A stretch of DNA of 64,000 nucleotides from Streptomyces sp. ISL-96 (GCF_018614035.1 NZ_JAGGPA010000020.1:1-64000); one strand, 5' to 3'; positions 51,487-61,220 are shown, counted from the first letter of the stretch. The notes: generated from the letters alone by a model not told the origin. Program-made: numbers and translations.

Positions 51487-52302
51487 GTGCGACTTCTCGA
51501 CCGCCCGCTGCGCTCCCTGGAGGAGCTGGGCACGCAGATGGTCTTCTACGGGCGTTCCCTCGCCTGGACCGGCCGCACCCTGCGCCGCTACAAGAAGGAA
51601 GTACTGCGCCTGCTCGCCGAGGTGAGCTTCGGCCGCGGCGCCCTTGCGGTCGTCGGCGGCACGGTCGGCGTCATCGCGTTCCTCTCCTTCTTCACCGGCA
51701 CCGAGGTCGGCCTTCAGGGGTACGCCGCGCTCAACCAGCTCGGCACGTCCAACTTCGTGGCGTTCCTCTCCGCGTACTTCAACACCCGCGAGATCGCACC
51801 GCTCGTGGCAGGGCTCGCACTGTCGGCCACGGTCGGCGCGGGCTTCACCGCCCAGCTCGGCGCGATGCGCATCAGCGAGGAGACCGACGCGCTGGAGGTG
51901 ATGGGCGTACCGTCGCTGCCGTTCCTGGTGACCACCCGGATGATCGCCGGCTTCGTGGCGGTGATCCCGCTGTACGTCGTCGGGCTGCTCTCCTCCTACT
52001 TCGCCGCCCGCACCATCACCACCGGCTACTACGGGCAGTCCACCGGAACGTACGACCACTACTTCCAGCAGTACCTGCCACCGGTCGACGTGCTGTGGTC
52101 CTTCGGCAAGGTGATCGTCTTCGCCGTCGTGATCATCCTGGTGCACTGCTACTACGGCTATTACGCGAGCGGCGGCCCGGCCGGCGTCGGGGTCGCGGTC
52201 GGACGCGGCGTACGGACGTCGATCGTGGCCATCAACATCCTCGACTTCTTCCTCAGCCTCGCCATCTGGGGCGCCAACACGACCGTACGGATAGCGGGGT
52301 AG
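51487..52302 (+). CDS. yrbEB: Mce permease B (YrbE/MlaE family)
   Basis: The 271-residue partner permease has the same fold: VGVIAFLSFFTGTEVGLQGY, LVAGLALSATVGAGFTAQLG then RISEETDALEVMGVPSLPFL, and VIFAVVIILVHCYYGYYASG near the end. It completes the heterodimer with the upstream permease. GTG 51487 starts two bases after the upstream stop with GAGAGG just before. MceA follows seven bases after its stop, all consistent with one operon. Confidence 0.93.
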   Translation: MRLLDRPLRSLEELGTQMVFYGRSLAWTGRTLRRYKKEVLRLLAEVSFGRGALAVVGGTVGVIAFLSFFTGTEVGLQGYAALNQLGTSNFVAFLSAYFNTREIAPLVAGLALSATVGAGFTAQLGAMRISEETDALEVMGVPSLPFLVTTRMIAGFVAVIPLYVVGLLSSYFAARTITTGYYGQSTGTYDHYFQQYLPPVDVLWSFGKVIVFAVVIILVHCYYGYYASGGPAGVGVAVGRGVRTSIVAINILDFFLSLAIWGANTTVRIAG

Positions 52303-52309
52303 CGGGCCG

Positions 52310-53584
52310 ATGCGCATACGCATACCGAAGATGCCGGTGACTCTCGCCCGGCCCACCCAACTCCGGCTGTACGGGATCGTGTTCATCGCGGTCATCGCCC
52401 TCCTGCTGTCGCTGACGGTCGCCGTCTACCAGCAGGTCTTCACCTCGGTCGTGCGGATCACCCTGGAGGCGGACACCCTCGGCAACCAGCTGGAGCCGCG
52501 CGCCGACGTCAAGCTGCGCGGCCTGCTGGTCGGTGAGGTGCGCGAGGTGCGGGCCGACGGCGAGAAGGCGACCCTCGGCATCGCGCTGAAGCCGGAACAC
52601 GTCCGCCTCATCCCGGCCGATGTGCACGCCCGGCTGCTGCCGAAGACGCTGTTCGGTGAGAAGTACGTCGACCTGGTGGCCACCCCTCACACCTCCACGC
52701 GGCACATCCGAGCCGGTGACGTCATCACCCAGGACCGCACCAAGGTCGGCATCGAGCTCCAGCAGCTGATGAACGACCTGCTGCCGCTGCTGCGCACCGT
52801 GCAGCCCGCGAAGCTGAACGCCACCCTGTCCGCCTTCTCCACGGCCCTCGAAGGGCGCGGAGACAAGATCGGCGACAACCTCGTACGGCTGGAGAAGTAC
52901 CTGCGCCGGCTCAACCCGCACATGCCGTCCCTCCAGCAGGACATCTCCCGGTTCGCCGATGTGGCCGAGGTGTACGGCGAAGCAGCCCCCGACCTGCTGC
53001 GGATCCTGCGCAACACCCTCACCACCAGCCGGACCCTGGTCGAGAAGGAGGACCAGCTGGCGTCGGTCCTCACCTCGACCGCCACCGCCGCGAACACCAC
53101 CGAAGGCGTACTCGACGAGAACTCGGAACGGCTCATCACCCTGGGCCGCGTCTCCCGTCCCACGCTGGCCCTGTTCGCCCGCTACTCACCGGAGTACCCG
53201 TGCCTGCTGGCCGGGCTGGTGCGGCAGGAAGCGGCGTCCGAAGAGGCGTTCAAGGGCGGGAAGATGCGCATCACCCTCGAATTCGTCCCCCAACGTCCCT
53301 CCTACCGACCCGGCGAGGAACCGCGCTATGCCGACCGCTCCGGCCCCAACTGCAGAGGTCTTCCCCACCCTCACGTTCCCGCACCACCGACCAAACTCAA
53401 CGACGGTACGTCGGCGTCGCACAGCCCGCGCGGTGTGCCTTCCGTCTCCGGCACGCCGGCCGAACAGAACGCCGTCGCCTCGCTCGTGGCCCCGGCCATG
53501 GGTGTGCCCGCCGACGAGGTGCCGGCGGTCACGACCCTGCTCTTCGGTCCGATGGCACGGGGAACGGCGGTGAGTGTCGCATGA
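52310..53584 (+). CDS. mceA: MceA-type MCE domain protein
   Basis: The 424-residue protein has one N-terminal helix (LYGIVFIAVIALLLSLTVAV), an MCE domain (TLEADTLGNQLEPRADVKLR, GLLVGEVREVRADGEKATLG) and a long helical region with coiled-coil character. The MCE domain forms a hexameric ring and the helices build a tube that carries lipid. Six such proteins are encoded in a row. The C-terminal part is Pro-rich and polar. Stop overlaps the next start by ATGA. It is anchored in the cytoplasmic membrane with the body outside. Confidence 0.92.
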   Translation: MRIRIPKMPVTLARPTQLRLYGIVFIAVIALLLSLTVAVYQQVFTSVVRITLEADTLGNQLEPRADVKLRGLLVGEVREVRADGEKATLGIALKPEHVRLIPADVHARLLPKTLFGEKYVDLVATPHTSTRHIRAGDVITQDRTKVGIELQQLMNDLLPLLRTVQPAKLNATLSAFSTALEGRGDKIGDNLVRLEKYLRRLNPHMPSLQQDISRFADVAEVYGEAAPDLLRILRNTLTTSRTLVEKEDQLASVLTSTATAANTTEGVLDENSERLITLGRVSRPTLALFARYSPEYPCLLAGLVRQEAASEEAFKGGKMRITLEFVPQRPSYRPGEEPRYADRSGPNCRGLPHPHVPAPPTKLNDGTSASHSPRGVPSVSGTPAEQNAVASLVAPAMGVPADEVPAVTTLLFGPMARGTAVSVA

Positions 53585-54618
53585 GCCGTACGAACGCCAG
53601 GACGACAGCTCCCCAGCTGATCAAGCTCGGCATCTTCGCGGTGGTGACGGTGGCGGCGACCGCCGTGCTCGCGGCGACCATCGTCAACCTCTCCTTCACC
53701 CCCAAGGAGACGTACGCCGCCGTATTCAGCGATGTCACCAGCCTGGAGGAGGGCGACGACATCCGGGTCGCCGGGGTGCGCGTCGGTGAGGTCGAAAGCA
53801 TCGACATCAAGGACCGGACGCTGGCCGAGGTCACCTTCACCGTCTCCCGCGACCGGCCGCTGCTCACCAGCACCCGCGCCGCGATCCGCTACCGGAGTCT
53901 GATCGGGCAGCGGTACGTCGCGCTGATGGAAGGCACGGGGGACGCGACGCCGCTGCGGCCCGGTGGGCGTATCCCGCTGTCGCGCACCGAGCCGGCGCTG
54001 GATCTCAACGCGTTGCTGAACGGGTTCAAGCCGCTGTTCGCCGCGCTGAGCCCCAAGGACGTCAACCAGCTCGCCACCGAGATCGTCAAGACCCTTCAGG
54101 GCGAGGGTGGTACGGTCCGCAGTCTGCTCGCGCACACCGCCTCGCTCACGACGACGCTCGCCGAACGGGACAAGCTGATCGGGTCGGTGATCGACAACCT
54201 CAACACCGTGCTGAAGACGGTGGACAAGCGCAGCACCCGCTTCTCCGACCTGATCTCCCAACTGCAGCGGCTCATTTCGGGGCTGTCGGCCGACCGGAAG
54301 CCCATCGGGGAATCGCTGGCCGGCATCAACGGCCTCGCGGAGGCGACTTCCGGGCTCCTCAAGGACGCCCGCCCGCCGCTGAAGAGGGACATCGCTGAGC
54401 TCGGCGAGCTCACCGGGACGCTGAACGACCACGAGAAGACAGTGGAGGGCGTCCTGCGACGGCTGCCCAACAAGCTCAACAAATTGACCGGCACCGCCTC
54501 GTACGGCTCCTGGTTCAACTTCTACCTGTGCGACTTCGACGGCCGGATCGTGCTGCCGAAGACCGCCGAAGTCATCACTCCTGAACTCCATGTCGCGCGA
54601 GCGAGGTGCGGCCGTTGA
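53581..54618 (+). CDS. mceB: MceB-type MCE domain protein
   Basis: The 345-residue protein has an N-terminal helix (LIKLGIFAVVTVAATAVLAA), an MCE domain with FSDVTSLEEGDDIRVAGVRV and GEVESIDIKDRTLAEVTFTV, and a helical tail with heptad-like repeats (TTLAERDKLIGSVIDNLNTV). ATG 53581 overlaps the mceA stop. Its C-terminal cysteines (YLCDFDG, ARARCG) are conserved among MceB proteins. The next gene starts inside its last codons (54606). Confidence 0.92.
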   Translation: MSRTNARTTAPQLIKLGIFAVVTVAATAVLAATIVNLSFTPKETYAAVFSDVTSLEEGDDIRVAGVRVGEVESIDIKDRTLAEVTFTVSRDRPLLTSTRAAIRYRSLIGQRYVALMEGTGDATPLRPGGRIPLSRTEPALDLNALLNGFKPLFAALSPKDVNQLATEIVKTLQGEGGTVRSLLAHTASLTTTLAERDKLIGSVIDNLNTVLKTVDKRSTRFSDLISQLQRLISGLSADRKPIGESLAGINGLAEATSGLLKDARPPLKRDIAELGELTGTLNDHEKTVEGVLRRLPNKLNKLTGTASYGSWFNFYLCDFDGRIVLPKTAEVITPELHVARARCGR

Positions 54619-55598
54619 TTCCCTTCCGTGAACGCAATCCCGTGGTGATCGGCACCGTCGGCCTCACCACGATCGCGCTGCTGATCGCCGCCGCGTTCAA
54701 CGTCCAGGACCTGCCGCTGATCGGCAGCGGTGAGAAGTACAGCGCCGCGTTCTCCGAGGCCGGCGGGCTCAAGCCCGGCGACGAGGTACGGATCGCCGGC
54801 GTCAAGGTCGGCAAGGTCGACGACGTCGGCCTGGACGGCGGCCACGTCAAGGTGAGCTTCCGGGTGAAGGGAGACCCGGAGTTCGGGACGCGGACCGGTG
54901 CGTCCATCCGCGTCAAGACGATCCTCGGCGCGAAGTACCTCGCGCTGGAGCCGAAAGGCTCCGGGATGCTGGAGCCGGGCAGTGAGATCCCGCTGAGCCG
55001 GACCGTTGCGGCGTACGACGTGGTGGAGGCCTTCAGCGACCTCACCACCACCACGGAGAAGATCGACAAAGAGCGGCTGGCCACGGCCCTGGACACGCTC
55101 TCCGCCACCTTCGAGGACGCCCCCGAGGAGGTCAAAGCCTCCATCGCGGGGCTGTCGAAGATCTCGCGGACCGTGTCCTCCCGTGACGAGTCGCTGCGCG
55201 AACTCCTCCGCCATGCCAACGGCGTCACCGGTGTGCTCGCCAAGCGGAAGGGTGAGTTCAGCAAGCTGGTCAAGGACGGCGACAAGCTGTTCGAGGAGAT
55301 CAACGCGCGGCGCCAGGTCATCCACGCGCTGCTGAAGAGCTCCGTCGCGCTGAGCATCCAGCTGTCCGGCCTGGTCAAGGACAACCGAGAGGCGATCGGG
55401 CCCGCGCTCAGCCGCCTCAACACCGTGGTGAAGATGCTGGAACGCAACCAAGCCAGCCTCGACCGCAGCGTCAAGCTGCTGGCGCCCTTCACCCGGGTCT
55501 TCACCAACACCCTCGGCAACGGCCGCTGGTTCGACAGCTACATCCAGAACCTGGTCGCCCCGACACCGGTGGAACCACGGACGGGAGGGTCACGATGA
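54606..55598 (+). CDS. mceC: MceC-type MCE domain protein
   Basis: The 330-residue protein shows the N-terminal helix VVIGTVGLTTIALLIAAAFN, an MCE domain with FSEAGGLKPGDEVRIAGVKV and ASIRVKTILGAKYLALEPKG, and a helical tail (AKRKGEFSKLVKDGDKLFEE). GTG 54606 overlaps the mceB 3' end by 13 bases. The stop overlaps the mceD ATG by four bases. Confidence 0.92.
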   Translation: MRPLIPFRERNPVVIGTVGLTTIALLIAAAFNVQDLPLIGSGEKYSAAFSEAGGLKPGDEVRIAGVKVGKVDDVGLDGGHVKVSFRVKGDPEFGTRTGASIRVKTILGAKYLALEPKGSGMLEPGSEIPLSRTVAAYDVVEAFSDLTTTTEKIDKERLATALDTLSATFEDAPEEVKASIAGLSKISRTVSSRDESLRELLRHANGVTGVLAKRKGEFSKLVKDGDKLFEEINARRQVIHALLKSSVALSIQLSGLVKDNREAIGPALSRLNTVVKMLERNQASLDRSVKLLAPFTRVFTNTLGNGRWFDSYIQNLVAPTPVEPRTGGSR

Positions 55599-56767
55599 CG
55601 ACCGACCGCATCAAGACCGTACGCCGCATCGCGCTCGCCACCGTCCTCGTGGTCTGCGCCGGCCTCACCTTCGTCCACCTGTCCAAGTCGCCGGTGGTCC
55701 GGGTGACGGCGTACTTCCCGCGTACGGTCGGCATCTATCCGGGGTCCGACGTGCGCGTACTCGGCGTGCGGATCGGCGAGGTCAAGAAGATCACGCCGCA
55801 GGGTGACCGGGTGCGCGTCGAGCTGGAGTACGCCGATGAATACAAGGTCCCGGCGGACGCCAAGGCGGCGATCATCAACTCCTCGGTGGTCAGCGACCGT
55901 TACCTCCAGCTGCTCCCGGCCTACCGCTCCGGCCCGGCGATGAAGAGCAACGACGTAATCCCCGAGAAGCGGACGGCCGTGCCGGTCGAGCTCGACCGTG
56001 TCTTCGACAGCCTGCGTACGACAGGGGAGGCGCTCGGTCCCCGGGGCGCCAACAAGGATGGTTCGCTGTCCCGGCTCCTGGCCGTCAGTGCGGACAACCT
56101 CCAGGGGCAGGGCGGCAAACTGCACCGGACGGTCGAGGACCTCTCGCAGGCCGTCACCACGCTGTCCGACGGCCGGCAGGACCTCTTCGGGACGGTGGAG
56201 AACCTTCAGGAGTTCACGGCTGTGCTGGCGGCCGACGATGCGAGCGTCCGGTCGTTCAACAACAGCCTGGCCAAGGTCGCCGATCAGCTCGCCGGGGAGC
56301 GCAAGGACCTTGCCGCAGCCATCAAACACCTGGCGGCCGCGCTCGCCGATGTGTCGGACTTCGTGAAGAAGAACAAGAAGTCGCTGACCGCCAATGTGAA
56401 GGGGCTGAGCAAGGTGACCAGCGTGCTGGTCACGCAGCGCGCGGCCCTGGAGGAGGTACTGGAGGTGGCCCCCGCCGGTCTGTCCAACCTCCAGAACGCC
56501 TACAACCCCGAATCCGGCACGCTCGACACGCGTAACAACGCCGAACAGCTCCACCAGGACCCGGCCTCGCTTCTCTGCTCCCTGCTGAAGACGACCGGGG
56601 AGACGGCCGGGAAGACGGCCGACTGCCGGGACCTGAAGAAGCTGTTCGACTCCCTGCCCGAGCTGCCGGAGGCCGACGCGGTCACCGGAGCGGTACCGAC
56701 GGGCTCAACAGGCTCGACGGCCTCGACGGACAAGACGCTCGGCGGAATCCTGGAGGCCCGTTCATGA
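55595..56767 (+). CDS. mceD: MceD-type MCE domain protein
   Basis: The 390-residue protein has helix ALATVLVVCAGLTFVHL, an MCE domain (YFPRTVGIYPGSDVRVLGVR, IGEVKKITPQGDRVRVELEY) and a long helical part with QEFTAVLAADDASVRSFNNS. The C-terminal region is Thr/Ser-rich. It is the only one here with a paired cysteine segment late in the chain (LLCSLLKTTG, TADCRDL). Overlaps both neighbours by four bases. Confidence 0.92.
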   Translation: MTTDRIKTVRRIALATVLVVCAGLTFVHLSKSPVVRVTAYFPRTVGIYPGSDVRVLGVRIGEVKKITPQGDRVRVELEYADEYKVPADAKAAIINSSVVSDRYLQLLPAYRSGPAMKSNDVIPEKRTAVPVELDRVFDSLRTTGEALGPRGANKDGSLSRLLAVSADNLQGQGGKLHRTVEDLSQAVTTLSDGRQDLFGTVENLQEFTAVLAADDASVRSFNNSLAKVADQLAGERKDLAAAIKHLAAALADVSDFVKKNKKSLTANVKGLSKVTSVLVTQRAALEEVLEVAPAGLSNLQNAYNPESGTLDTRNNAEQLHQDPASLLCSLLKTTGETAGKTADCRDLKKLFDSLPELPEADAVTGAVPTGSTGSTASTDKTLGGILEARS

Positions 56768-58107
56768 CAGCTCCACGGAAGGCAGCCCTGTGGGCGGCCG
56801 CCGGTTCCTTGCTGCTCACCGGCTGCGAATTCGAAGGGCTGTACGACGTTCCGCTGCCCGGCGGCGCGGCCGCGGACGGCAACAGTTACCGGGTCACGGT
56901 GGAATTCCAGGACGTCCTCGATCTTGTCCCGCAGTCCACGGTGAAGGTCAACAACGTCACCGTCGGCGCCGTCGAAAAGGTGGAACTGCGCGGCTGGCAC
57001 GCCCTGGTGCGGCTGCGCATCTCCGATTCGGTCAAGCTGCCCGGCAACGCGATCGCCGGACTGCGGCAGACCAGCATGCTCGGTGAGAAGTACGTGGCCC
57101 TCTCGGCGCCGACGGACACCGAGCCGGTGGGCAGGCTGACCGACGGCGCGAAGATCCCGCTCTCCCGCAGCGGACGCAATCCCGAGATCGAAGAGGTGCT
57201 GTCGGCCCTGTCGGCTCTGCTCAACGGTGGCGGGGTCGCTCAGCTCAAGACGATCACGGTGGAGCTGAACAAGGCCCTGGACGGCCGTGAGGACCGCGTC
57301 AAGTCCCTGCTCACGGAGCTGGACACCTTCATCGGCGGCCTCGACAAGCAGAAGAAGGAGATCATCCGGGCGCTGGAGGGCATCGACAAGCTGTCGAAGA
57401 CCCTGGCCAAGGAGAAGAAGACGATCGACAGGGCCCTCACCACCATGCCGCCCGCGCTGAAGGTGCTGGCCGACCAGCGGACGAAACTGACCAGGATGCT
57501 CACTTCGCTGTCGAAGCTCGGCAAGACGGGCACCCGGGTGATCAAGGCGTCACGGGCCGACGTCATCGCCAATCTCCGCCATCTCCAGCCGATTCTCAAC
57601 CAGCTGAACAAGGCGGGCGCCGATCTGCCCAACGCGCTGGAGCTGATGACGACGTATCCGTTCCCCCGCAATGTGGTGGACGCGATCAAGGGTGACTACG
57701 TCAACCTCAAGGTGACCGCCGATCTCGACCTGGCGAGCATCTACGGCAATCTCGCCGACGACCCGAAGAAGCCGGGCAAGCCCGAGCTTCCCGGCGTACC
57801 CGCCCCGGACATTCCCGGCGTCCCCGGCCTTCCCGATACCCCTGAACTCCCCGAAACGCCCGGGCTGCCGGACACACCGGGCCTGCCTGACTCGCCTTCG
57901 GCGCCGCCGGTACCTCCCGTCCCCTCGGATCCCTCGCCTCCGTCGGAGCCGCCGGGGGCGGGGGACGACGGCGACCTGGGGTGCCTGCCGCTGTGCACCG
58001 GCACCCACGCCGCGTACTCGACGCCCTCCGCGGGCGCCGGTAGCGGCTATCCGCGCGGTGTCGACGTGTCCCTCGCGGAACTGCTGATGAAGGGGATGAT
58101 GCCGTGA
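56764..58107 (+). CDS. mceE: MceE-type MCE lipoprotein
   Basis: The 447-residue protein has a lipoprotein signal with lipobox LLTGC (C21), as is usual for MceE, then an MCE domain (VEFQDVLDLVPQSTVKVNNV, TVGAVEKVELRGWHALVRLR) and a helical tail. The C-terminal 120 residues are Pro-rich with PELP/PGLPDTP repeats and two cysteines (LGCLPLC). It would be lipid-anchored outside the membrane rather than spanning it. ATG 56764 and the stop at 58107 overlap neighbours by four bases. Confidence 0.92.
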   Translation: MTAPRKAALWAAAGSLLLTGCEFEGLYDVPLPGGAAADGNSYRVTVEFQDVLDLVPQSTVKVNNVTVGAVEKVELRGWHALVRLRISDSVKLPGNAIAGLRQTSMLGEKYVALSAPTDTEPVGRLTDGAKIPLSRSGRNPEIEEVLSALSALLNGGGVAQLKTITVELNKALDGREDRVKSLLTELDTFIGGLDKQKKEIIRALEGIDKLSKTLAKEKKTIDRALTTMPPALKVLADQRTKLTRMLTSLSKLGKTGTRVIKASRADVIANLRHLQPILNQLNKAGADLPNALELMTTYPFPRNVVDAIKGDYVNLKVTADLDLASIYGNLADDPKKPGKPELPGVPAPDIPGVPGLPDTPELPETPGLPDTPGLPDSPSAPPVPPVPSDPSPPSEPPGAGDDGDLGCLPLCTGTHAAYSTPSAGAGSGYPRGVDVSLAELLMKGMMP

Positions 58108-59369
58108 TCACCCGCATGGTCAGGCTCCAGTTGCTCGCCTTCGCGATCATCACCGCCCTCGGGGTGTCGTACGTCGGCGTCGAGTACACCGGACTGGTCG
58201 ACCGCGTCCTGGGCCGCGGCTACACCGTACGGGCGGAGTTCGCCGATTCCGGAGGCATCTACTCCGGCGCCGAGGTCACCTACCGCGGGGTCCCCGTGGG
58301 CCGCGTCGGCGATCTCCGGCTCACCGGGGCCGGCGGCGTATCGGTGGCGCTGGATCTGGAGGACTCCCCGAGCATCCCGGCGGACAGCCTGGCCGTGGTG
58401 GCGAACCGTTCGGCCGTCGGCGAGCAGTACGTCGACCTGCAGCCGCGTTCCGGTGACGGACCCGGCCTGCGGGACGGCAGCACCATCCCGCGCCGGAACA
58501 CGCGGGTGCCCGTACCCACCACTGAGCTGATCCTCAGCCTGGACCGGCTGGTCAACTCGGTGGACAAGAAGGACCTGCGCGTCACGGTCGACGAGCTGGG
58601 CAAAGCCTTCGCCGGCACCGGCCCGCACCTGAGCCGGCTCGTGGACTCGGGCAACGCCCTGGTCGAGTCGGCGTCGGACTCGCTCCCCGAGACGATCGCG
58701 CTGATCGAGGACTCCCGGAAGGTCCTGAAGACACAGGCCGACCAGGGCTCCGCGATCAAGTCCTTCTCCCGCGACCTGGCGGCGCTGACCGCCCAGTTGA
58801 AGACGAGCGACGGCGACATCCGCGCCCTGATGGACAACGGCACCTCGGCCTCCCGCCAGGTGGACTCGCTCCTGAAGGACAACCGGACCCACCTCCCGGT
58901 TCTGCTGGGCAACCTGATCAGCGGCGGTCAGGTCACCGTCGCCCGCCTGCCGGGTGTGGAACAGGCGCTGGTCACCTTCCCCGTGGTGGTCTCGGGCAGC
59001 TACACGGTCCTCCCCGGAGACGGCACCACACACTTCGGCATGGTGACCAACGCCGACGACCCGCCGCCCTGCCGCCAGGGCTACGACACCCAGCGCCGCG
59101 ACCCCGCCGACACCAGGGAACGCGCGGCCAACACCGGTGCCCGGTGCACGGCCCCGCGCGGCGGCGACACGTCGGTCCGGGGAGCCCAGAACGCCCCGGG
59201 CGCGGGCGGCACTTCGGGCCGGGCGTCGCACGTAACCGCTTACGACCCCGAGACGGGCGCCGCGAGCGGCCCGGACGGAAAGCCCGTACAGATCGGCTCG
59301 ACGGGCGGAGCACAGAGCCTCTTCGGAAAGGACTCCTGGCAATGGCTGCTGGTGGGACCCATGGCATGA
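58104..59369 (+). CDS. mceF: MceF-type MCE domain protein
   Basis: The 421-residue protein has helix LLAFAIITALGVSYVGVEYT, an MCE domain (EFADSGGIYSGAEVTYRGVP, VGRVGDLRLTGAGGVSVALD) and the helical tail AKTFAGTG-like AFAGTGPHLSRLVDSGNALV, followed by a Gly/Ala-rich end (NAPGAGGTSGRASHVTAYD). It closes the set of six MCE subunits. The stop overlaps the next start (ATG 59366) by ATGA. Confidence 0.92.
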   Translation: MITRMVRLQLLAFAIITALGVSYVGVEYTGLVDRVLGRGYTVRAEFADSGGIYSGAEVTYRGVPVGRVGDLRLTGAGGVSVALDLEDSPSIPADSLAVVANRSAVGEQYVDLQPRSGDGPGLRDGSTIPRRNTRVPVPTTELILSLDRLVNSVDKKDLRVTVDELGKAFAGTGPHLSRLVDSGNALVESASDSLPETIALIEDSRKVLKTQADQGSAIKSFSRDLAALTAQLKTSDGDIRALMDNGTSASRQVDSLLKDNRTHLPVLLGNLISGGQVTVARLPGVEQALVTFPVVVSGSYTVLPGDGTTHFGMVTNADDPPPCRQGYDTQRRDPADTRERAANTGARCTAPRGGDTSVRGAQNAPGAGGTSGRASHVTAYDPETGAASGPDGKPVQIGSTGGAQSLFGKDSWQWLLVGPMA

Positions 59370-59881
59370 TCCGCGTACTCCTGACCCGTGCAGCACGGCC
59401 GCTGCGCCACCGGCGCGCGGTGGCGGTACTGGCCGTCGTGGCCGCCGTGTTCGCGGCCGCTTCCGGCTGGCTGGGCGTCCAGGTGTACGAGCGCCACACG
59501 ACGGAGCGGCGGCACCAGGACATCCTGGTCGCCGCCCGGCAGTCGGCGCTCAACTTCACCTCGCTCGACTACCGGCACTACGACCGGGACAGCAAGAACG
59601 TCCTGAAGGGCGCGACCGGGGACTTCGAGAAGCAGTTCTCGGCGCAGACCGAGAAGCTGACGAAAATCGTCGCCGGCAACAAGTCGGTGTCCGAGGGACA
59701 GATCCTCGACGCGGGCATCGCCGACGCGGACGAACGCACCGCGCGGGTCCTGGTGGTGGCCGACAGCAAGGTCACCAACGTCGCGGCTCCCCAGGGCACG
59801 TCCCGCAACTACCGCCTTCAGCTCGACCTCGTCCTCGAGGGCGGACGGTGGCTGACGTCCAACGTCGAATTCGTCGGCTGA
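59366..59881 (+). CDS. Mce-associated membrane protein 1
   Basis: The 171-residue protein has one N-terminal helix (VAVLAVVAAVFAAASGWLGV) and an external domain with the pattern of mycobacterial Mce-associated (Mam) proteins: AARQSALNFTSLDYRHYDRD then SKNVLKGATGDFEKQFSAQT, RLQLDLVLEGGRWLTSNVEF. Mam proteins stabilise Mce complexes. The ATG overlaps the mceF stop. The open frame extends upstream into mceF, which I ignore. Confidence 0.85.
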   Translation: MIRVLLTRAARPLRHRRAVAVLAVVAAVFAAASGWLGVQVYERHTTERRHQDILVAARQSALNFTSLDYRHYDRDSKNVLKGATGDFEKQFSAQTEKLTKIVAGNKSVSEGQILDAGIADADERTARVLVVADSKVTNVAAPQGTSRNYRLQLDLVLEGGRWLTSNVEFVG

Positions 59882-59933
59882 CGCATCCCCCGTCCCCCTG
59901 GCACTTCGCACCATCCCCGTGAGGAGAAACACC

Positions 59934-60617
59934 GTGGCGAACCCGACCCTCCGAGGCCGCGGCGGCACCGGCGCCCCCCGGCAGCGCTCCGTGGCCGCGG
60001 CCGCCCGGGCGGCGGCCAAACGCTCCGAGAGGACGCGGCGGCCCACCGAGCCCGCCCCGGCCCCGGACCCGGCGGACACACCGCCCGCCGAGCCGGCCCC
60101 CAGCCGCACCCGCGGCCGCCCCGGCCTCCTCAGCGCGGTGCTCGCCGTCCTCACCCTCGTGGGTCTGGTCGCCACCGCCACGCTCGGCGTGCAGTACCGA
60201 GAGGCCGAACGCACGGCGCAGGCACGCGTGGCCGCGCTCGCGGCGGCGCGTAAAGCGGCCCCGGTGATCCTCTCGTACGACTACCGCCACCTGGACCGCG
60301 ACTTCACCGCGGCCCGCGGCCACCTCACCGCCCCGTTTCTCGACCAGTACGGCAAGACCACCAAGGCCGTGGTCGCGCCCACTGCCAAGAAGTACCGGGG
60401 CGTGGTCAAGGCCACGGTCGCGAAGCCCCCGGGCGGCGACGCCCCGGCGGCCTCGGTGGTGTCGGCCTCCCCGGACAAGGCCGTGGTCCTGATCTTCATG
60501 AACCAGCTCACCACCAGCACCCAGGTCTCGGGCCCCCGCCTCGACCTCAACCGGGTGCGGATGACGCTCGTACGGACGCCGCAAGCCTGGAAGGTCTCAG
60601 CGGTGGACGCGCTGTAG
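59934..60617 (+). CDS. Mce-associated membrane protein 2
   Basis: The 227-residue protein has a long basic, Pro/Ala-rich cytoplasmic N-terminus, one helix (LLSAVLAVLTLVGLVATATL) and an external domain sharing the Mam pattern with its neighbour: KAAPVILSYDYRHLDRDFTA then ARGHLTAPFLDQYGK, and RMTLVRTPQAWKVSAVDAL at the end. It is a paralogue in fold of the preceding gene. GTG 59934 has GAGGAG seven bases upstream. The operon likely ends here. Confidence 0.85.
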   Translation: MANPTLRGRGGTGAPRQRSVAAAARAAAKRSERTRRPTEPAPAPDPADTPPAEPAPSRTRGRPGLLSAVLAVLTLVGLVATATLGVQYREAERTAQARVAALAAARKAAPVILSYDYRHLDRDFTAARGHLTAPFLDQYGKTTKAVVAPTAKKYRGVVKATVAKPPGGDAPAASVVSASPDKAVVLIFMNQLTTSTQVSGPRLDLNRVRMTLVRTPQAWKVSAVDAL

Positions 60618-60706
60618 CCGGCGCAGGGGGTGTCCGGTGCGGGGGGCCGGTATGGCTGATCCGTGACACAAAGAAGTACTTTCTTACGAGGAGGTGTCTC
60701 TCGCGG

Positions 60707-61195
60707 ATGCAGGCAGACAGAGGGCTTGACGTGGCCGTGCTCATCGGGCTGCAGGCGGCCGGGAAATCGACCTTCTACGCGCAGTATCTCTCTGGCCGTT
60801 ACGCGCTGGTCAGCAAGGACCTGTTCCCCCGCGCCGCCCGCAACAAGCAGCAGCGGCAGATGCGCCTGATGGAAGAGTCGCTGGCCGCCGGAAGACCGGT
60901 GGCGCTCGACAACACCAACCCGTCGCCGCAGGAGTGGGGACCGCTGGTAGGTCTGGCGCACGCCCACGATGCGACCGTGACGGCGTACTGGTTTCCCCCG
61001 GACGTCGAGGGCTCCCTGCGACGCAATGCCGCACGGGAGGGGCGGGACCGCGTCCCGGACGTAGGAATCTTCGCCACGCTCAAGCGGCTGCGCAAGCCGG
61101 CGCTCTCCGACGGGTTCGACACCGTGACGGAGGTGCGGTTCGACGGGCACGGCGGATTCGAGGCGCGGCAAATCCTGGGCGACCGGAAAACCTGA
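60707..61195 (+). CDS. P-loop kinase (AAA/polynucleotide-kinase-like)
   Basis: The 162-residue protein has P-loop VLIGLQAAGKSTFYAQYL (about 12-22), a segment RYALVSKDLFP, and VALDNTNPSPQEWGPLVGLA with the DNTN motif seen in the kinase part of polynucleotide-kinase-like and RNA-repair proteins. A lid-type RRNAAREGRDRVPDVGIFAT follows. It probably phosphorylates a small or nucleic-acid substrate. ATG 60707 lies 12 bases after GAGGAGG. It is tail-to-tail with the glutamine amidotransferase gene. Confidence 0.75.
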   Translation: MQADRGLDVAVLIGLQAAGKSTFYAQYLSGRYALVSKDLFPRAARNKQQRQMRLMEESLAAGRPVALDNTNPSPQEWGPLVGLAHAHDATVTAYWFPPDVEGSLRRNAAREGRDRVPDVGIFATLKRLRKPALSDGFDTVTEVRFDGHGGFEARQILGDRKT

Positions 61196-61220
61196 GCAAT
61201 CCCTTCACCCAGGGACCGGC

